Positions 59,179 to 64,000 of a stretch of 64,000 nt of DNA are shown one piece after another. Source of the stretch: Certhia americana. Lineage: Eukaryota; Chordata; Aves; Passeriformes; Certhiidae. How positions within the stretch are numbered: position 1 is the stretch's first letter; each line of letters starts with the position of its first letter. Position numbers and translations under genes: made by a program. The notes beneath the pieces were generated by a model. It ran no database searches. It saw only the letters and a list, made by a program, of their open reading frames with translations, and was not told the origin of the DNA. The stretch covers positions 52,374,828 to 52,438,827 of the forward strand of contig CM031859.1 in the NCBI GenBank assembly GCA_018697195.1, given 5' to 3'.

Positions 59179-62100
59179 GTACTGTACTAACCTAACTCCC
59201 AGGAAAAGTCTTTTTACCTTCTCTGGTTCATTCATTGGCAAGGTGTGAATAGTAATTGAGCATGAATTCATCTAACTGGCAGCAACTGCCCCTTAATTTA
59301 ATTACTTATTTTCTCTCACAGGTATGTCTCTCATAGGGAATTTTAGCCCTTTTTTTTTTAAATTGCTGTTGGCAAATATGCCACTGAAACCATGGCAATG
59401 ACTCAAATACTTAGAATACAGGAAAGTGAGCTTTACTGGGACAGCATCACTGAGACTGAATTGTGTGACTGATGCTAACAGATCAAGCCTTTTTAAACAG
59501 ATAAGATTATCATACTTTTGTAATAGTAAAATACTAACTCACTGAGCACTGTGAGAAAAGTGCTGGTCAGCTAAGTAATCTGGATGCTCCTTATACGTGC
59601 ACTATATTTATGTTTTTTTACTTACAATTTCATTCTGAAGATTGCATATTTCAAATGTGTTTAAGTATTGTAGAGAATCAGCTGACTTGTATATGCTTTT
59701 GTAAAATGGGTTTCATGATAAGTACCAGAGAAATTTAAGATTTTAAGGTAGAATACATTGACTGCAGAATAGAAGTTAATATGACTGTCCGTGCTCTTGA
59801 TGATGAGACTGCCAACCTTTCTGTGTGCAGAATACTATGTTTTCATTTTTAATCAGCACAAGCAATTCTAAATTCACTGGTTGCAGTTGTTAGGTGGAGG
59901 TAGCAGGGAGCAATACCTTGAGTACTCTGCAAAAACCTCGAACATCTTAAGTGGGATCTTGTAAGGGTTTTCCCCAAACCAGCAATGGAGAAAAATTGAA
60001 GTAAATGAAGGGAAAAATAACTTGCTATCTGTGAGAACTCTGATCCCTTTGGATATTATATATCACTGTGTTATGCAGAGTGATAAGTCAACAGAAAGAG
60101 CAAGTTCATAGGAAAGGTGTGCAAGAAAGTGAAGTAATTTTCTTTGCATACTCTTTCAATAAGAGAATACACCTGAACTTGTGTAAATACATGAGGAAAT
60201 AATGGACTCCAACATTTGCTTAGAAGTACAGATTTTTATTTTTTTTAAATTACTGTAGCAAATTGAATTTTTTGTAGAAAAATATATGATAACATAATTA
60301 GATTTTTTTTATTCACACCCACCAGGGGTTCAATAAATGTCTCAATTGCAACCTTCATACTTCATTCTTAATTGTGTGATCTTCACATACTCATAATTTA
60401 GTTTATTTTTAGTGTGCTCAATGAAGGTTATGGTGTGTTCTGTGAAGGTTTTTTAATTTTAGCAGGAAAAAAACCACGACATCCTGGCATTTTTTAAGCA
60501 GGTGTAAAGAGGGTGTATGTGTCTTTGCCATGCTTTATCCATATAATAGTATTGTGAAGACTATATGCACAGCAGATTTTACTAGAAGTGAAATTTATTC
60601 CCCCCACTTTTTTTTTTTTCCTTTTTTTTCTACATCTGGTTGTAGGCTGAAGAAGCAGTGGTTAGAATTTTTCTATTGACTGCTTCTGAAAAACTTCCAA
60701 ACTAGCAATTAAAAATATGCTCTGCTCTATCTTTCTTCTGTGTTTTATTTCATCTCAGAAATGCTTCGATCAAAATAGGTGATAGGACTGTCAATGGTAT
60801 ATCAGCAAAAAAACTCCAAAAAACCCAAAACAGGTATTAGTTTTGTTTGAGGATGTATCATGTATTTCTAATCTGATTCTCAAGTCGTTTAGAACTTGTA
60901 AAGCTGTGTTTTGTACTTTGTTTGGACAAGTGCACTTGTGGGGATAGAGAGGGAGGGAAAAAAAGGATATTTTAGTAATAAACAGAATTACTTTCATTTG
61001 AGATTATTTATCTAGGCTAGAATTCTTCACAAACCATGAAAAAGAATGATAAACTGTTTCTATGCTTCAGGGAACTTAATGTAGTAAAAGTCAAAATAGA
61101 TGGGGAAATGCAAAAATGAGTTAAGATTAATTTCTTTGTGGTTCTAAAGAAAATAATTGTGTTTATACTTTTTCCATAACTTAGACTCCTGGAGGTTTTG
61201 GCAATCATTATAAAACTGTCAAGAGTGGTGGTATATGCATAAATCTAGCATGTCAGCTAGTGCTTCACTGAAGAATCCTGCTTTTGGTCACAAAAATTAC
61301 TTACTCAGATTCTCTTCTGTTTTATTTTGCATCCATTTTATTGCTGTGTGAAATACGTACCACCCCTGTTCTTTCCAAAAAGCAGAAATTGTGGTCATCA
61401 GTAAGAAATTACCTCATCAGCCAGCCTTCGTGGGCTCCTGGCACCGCTAGGTGGTGGGATTTATACGTGGGACAAGTGACTGCTCTGTAGGCAGTTACCC
61501 CTAATGGTCTCAGCCGTCAAAATGTTCCTGTTTGTGTTTTTATGCTGCCATAGCTGTGTGCTTTCTGAGAGCTGTGTAAAGACTTCCACAGAACTGTGTA
61601 ATAAGCCTGAAATAAAGATCAAGTGTTTGATTTTGTGTGTGTCAGCTTTGCTAGCAATTTTTGGGTTATTCTTGGAATTTTATTGCCAAGCTGCAGTAGA
61701 GGAGACTTAGTGATGGATAAACTTGCTTTGGGGTTGATAGCCTCAAGACATGGAAAACCTTTAACACTTTGAATTCTGTGCTTTTATAGTCTTTAAATTA
61801 TATAGCTATAAATAATGCAGCCATGCAGCCATTTTCTTGTTTATTATTCGGCTTTTGCTTGTTATCCATCAGGTAGTGTGTAGGCAGATACTAGCTTGTC
61901 AAACCTGAAAAACATAGCAGAAATGAAGGAAACAGAATCATCGTGCTTGCTCTCCACAGTCCACACAAAAAAATTATTTTGAATACGAACTGTTTTCTTA
62001 AGTAATGAAAGGAATTATGCTTGATAAACAGTGAGAACAGAAAGGTGTTCTGCATCTGAATGAAAGAACTCTCAAGCTGTAGTATAAGAGCGTGATGCCA

Positions 62101-62316
62101 GTGGAGTGCTCCAGGGATTTTTCAGCCATGTTTCCAATTAGGGCTGGCTCTTGTTATCTGTAAAGTACTGTATATTGTTTGTAACACAGCAGGAAGCCTG
62201 TCAGATTCTTTTCACAACTGTAAAAACTGGTGATTGGAAAGATGAGCTTGCAATGCTCCCCATACACAGTCCACTCTATAATGATCTGTTTTCTTCTGCA
62301 TCTTTTTTTATTGCAG
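59179..62316 (+). other. Intron 16 (3.1 kb)
   Basis: This is AT-rich unique sequence with poly-T/C stretches near 60602-60631. No recognised repeats or exons. Confidence 0.8.
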
Positions 62317-62451
62317 TCATGCTCTCCAGGATTTTATAGGCTTCCATCTCCACCTGCGGGAAGGACACCTGCTCAGCCCTTAGGTACCTGTGCTGTTTGT
62401 CAGTGTCATGGACACAGCACCATGTGTGACTCTGAAACATCGATTTGTCAG
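62317..62451 (+). CDS. LAMA2: LAMA2 exon 17: end of LE14, start of LE15
   Basis: A 135-bp phase 0-0 exon (45 codons) reads SCSPGFYRLPSPPAGRTPAQ, then PLGTCAVCQCHGHSTMCDSE and TSICQ. Human: ACLPGFYRLRSQPGGRTPGPTLGTCVPCQCNGHSSLCDPETSICQ. It parallels exon 4 after the first L4. All LE cysteines are present. The acceptor is tttattgcag and the donor is cag|gtatta, a less typical +4 to +6. Confidence 0.97.
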
Positions 62452-63098
62452 GTATTATACTTCTAAACTTTTGCACTGAGTTAATCTTAATGTAAAATTC
62501 CTAATTTTTCCTAAATGACTAACCTAAAAAACAGAAAATGAAAATTTAATACATTTTTGCCTAAATAGCTTATGTGTCAAAAGTTCAAGGAGAGTCATAA
62601 AAGCAAACTTTTGAGGTTTGCTGTTCTGATTCTCTAGAGTTCAAGTTATGAGGTGCTTTTTCACCCCTGAATTACTATTTATGTAAAAAGAAAAACTAAA
62701 CACCTGCAAAACAAAGTAACAATGTACCATATACCATACAGTAAACAAAATTCTGTTCCTACAGGCAGTAATACACATGACCTGGTACAGTAAGACTGAA
62801 TTTTAATTATTGCTCCTTCTCCAATGGCTGGAACAAAGGAGGAAGGAAAGGATGAATGGGATAAGAAATTCTGTAGGATACATCAGGGTAACTGCAGACC
62901 TGTATTCTTTCTCCTTTTAAGCCCATACATTACTCAGCAGGCATTTGATAGAAGCTTAAAGCAAGCATTCCCACTGAGAATCATATCAGGGAAATTATGT
63001 ATTGAAGTAAGTTTGAATCCCTAAGGCTGGGAACAGAATGTTTTCTTCTTTCTTGTAATTATCAAATACAGCTTTCATTCTGTCTCCTTCCTGGGCAG
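62452..63098 (+). other. Intron 17 (647 bp)
   Basis: This is AT-rich unique sequence. I see nothing except the splice signals; the acceptor is cctgggcag. Confidence 0.85.
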
Positions 63099-63223
63099 GA
63101 TTGTCAGCACAATACTGCTGGTCACCACTGTGAGAGGTGTGCACCGGGATTTTATGGCATTGTCCAAGGCTCTCCGGATGACTGTCGGCCTTGTGCTTGT
63201 CCCCTATCCATTTCTAGTAACAA
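63099..63223 (+). CDS. LAMA2: LAMA2 exon 18: rest of LE15, start of LE16 (last exon in window)
   Basis: A 125-bp exon runs from phase 0 to phase 2 (N split AA|C). It reads DCQHNTAGHHCERCAPGFYG, then IVQGSPDDCRPCACPLSISS and N. Human: [42 protein letters not shown]. It is the counterpart of exon 5, with the same phase and the same split Asn codon, showing that exon borders were kept when the LE-L4-LE block duplicated. The next exon (expected to start FSPSC) is outside the window. The donor is aa|gtaagt. Confidence 0.97.
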
Positions 63224-64000
63224 GTAAGTCAGCAAACTCATGATGCAGAATTGCCTTTCCAGCAACCCAGAGCTTCCTTCTGGGCTCCCTGTGTCCTGTT
63301 TCAGATGTATGGCTATAGAAGAATTGTCTCATGGAAGCCATACTACAAATTTCATATCTACTTTTGCTAATTGATCTTCCTTTAAAAGTCAGAAATTGCT
63401 CCCTTGCTAATTTATAAAAATAATTTATAATATTAATTTATAATTTTTATATAATAAGTGCTAGAAAATGCAGTACTCAAGATAATGAGTGTGTATTATA
63501 AAGGTATTCTCATAAATGGAGCTAGAGCAGAACCCAAGTACAATGTAGCCACAAGGGAGCTGCAAAAAGTCTTATATATTATGTTTGTATAAATGTGTTA
63601 CAGCGACTTTCTTGCTCCACTGTGAAATTTATTGATTCCTTATTTAATGTTACATGAGTTTTAGGCAATTTGTGAAAGATAGAATAATTTAAAAGCATTA
63701 TAGTTATTGCAGCATAAATTTTATTGGTTGCTTTATGCTAATGAGCCTTTCCACAATGCTTCTGCATGTGGTCCCAACAGATGATACTTTAGCACTTGAG
63801 ATTTGTGTGTTGTTTTGCTGAGAAGCTCTTAATGATATTTGGCATCATACTGTAGCTCTGAACAGGTTTGTGTTTCATGATTGTGCTTTTGAAAAGCTGG
63901 AAGTGTTCTGTAAAACCATTTTTCTGTGCTTTGTCTGGACTTTAGGATGTTTTAGAGAGGATTTTGGTCAGTATAGCTAAGAATTTAGAGGGTTTCTTTT
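63224..64000 (+). other. Start of intron 18 (continues beyond the window)
   Basis: This is AT-rich unique sequence, including an AATTTATAA-rich patch at 63410-63460. No acceptor followed by a LAMA2-like exon is seen before the end of the window. Confidence 0.8.

Larger units (their letters stand above)
1..64000 (+). other. LAMA2: LAMA2 gene, internal part (18 canonical exons, both ends outside the window)
   Basis: Eighteen exons on the + strand splice in frame (GT-AG throughout) into 2762 bp. The product follows mammalian laminin alpha-2, as recalled, in order and without gaps: first L4 domain, split LE5, LE6-LE13, split LE14 around the second L4, LE15, start of LE16. Diagnostic short matches are SCWPRHRRVNGTIFGG, QFEGRK, RHMAAPLIGQLTRHEIEMTE and EKCDCPLGYSGLSCE. 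The paralogue LAMA1 differs clearly at these places. Laminin alpha-2 is secreted and assembles with beta and gamma chains into laminin-211/221, which anchors muscle fibres and Schwann cells to the basement membrane. The part seen here is the short arm, so the coiled coil and LG domains are missing only because the window ends. Identification is by remembered homology, not by a search. Confidence 0.97.

Noticed and set aside
1..64000. tRNA, rRNA, microRNA, CRISPR or bacterial-type operon features
   Set aside because: No cloverleaf, array or conserved RNA signature was recognised by eye; the window is a vertebrate intron-exon landscape. Small RNAs in introns cannot be excluded without a covariance search.

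Overview
The window is a piece of a vertebrate nuclear genome, most likely a bird and probably a songbird. It is almost entirely one gene read on the + strand: the middle part of LAMA2, the laminin alpha-2 chain (merosin) of muscle and nerve basement membranes. Eighteen canonical coding exons, all with GT-AG introns, join in frame into 2762 bp (about 920 codons). Their order and wording follow mammalian LAMA2 as I remember it, module by module. The gene enters the window in an intron within the first laminin IV type A (L4) domain and leaves it in the intron after the exon that begins LE repeat 16. Neither end of the gene is present. No other gene and no structural RNA gene was found. The bird assignment rests on CR1 LINEs in both orientations, on the ~0.6-0.7 kb LTRs, and on the compact intron sizes; it is an inference.

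Layout. 1-7243: rest of the first L4 domain (exons 1-3) and start of the second half of its split LE repeat. 10647-50770: eight complete LE repeats (LE6-LE13 in the usual laminin alpha-2 numbering) on exons 4-12, then the first half of split LE14. 53126-59178: second L4 domain (exons 13-16). 59061-63223: second half of LE14, LE15 and the first residues of LE16 (exons 16-18). Everything else is intron. Intron content is AT-rich unique sequence plus CR1 fragments (14850-16853, 29561-29630, 37641-38150, 47800-48520, 48655-49250), two solo LTRs (39003-39685 and 45780-46401), simple repeats and one assembly gap (8725-8956).

The exons together make the rod-like short arm of laminin alpha-2: disulfide-knotted LE repeats interrupted by two globular L4 domains. 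Most exon borders fall inside LE repeats, and many introns are phase 0, so modules can be gained or lost without a frame change.

Three things stand out. (1) Exon 15 (54319-54557) carries an in-frame tandem expansion of a 20-codon block of the L4 domain, which makes the exon 105 bp longer than the human exon would be. (2) A 147-bp, phase 0-0, exon-like LE module lies in intron 8 (35731-35877). It is beyond the eight canonical repeats and has one cysteine changed to serine. (3) Just upstream of exon 11 there is a telomere-like G-run tract followed by a strong decoy splice acceptor, and exon 11 itself encodes an extra cysteine in LE12. I see no novel multi-gene system in this window.
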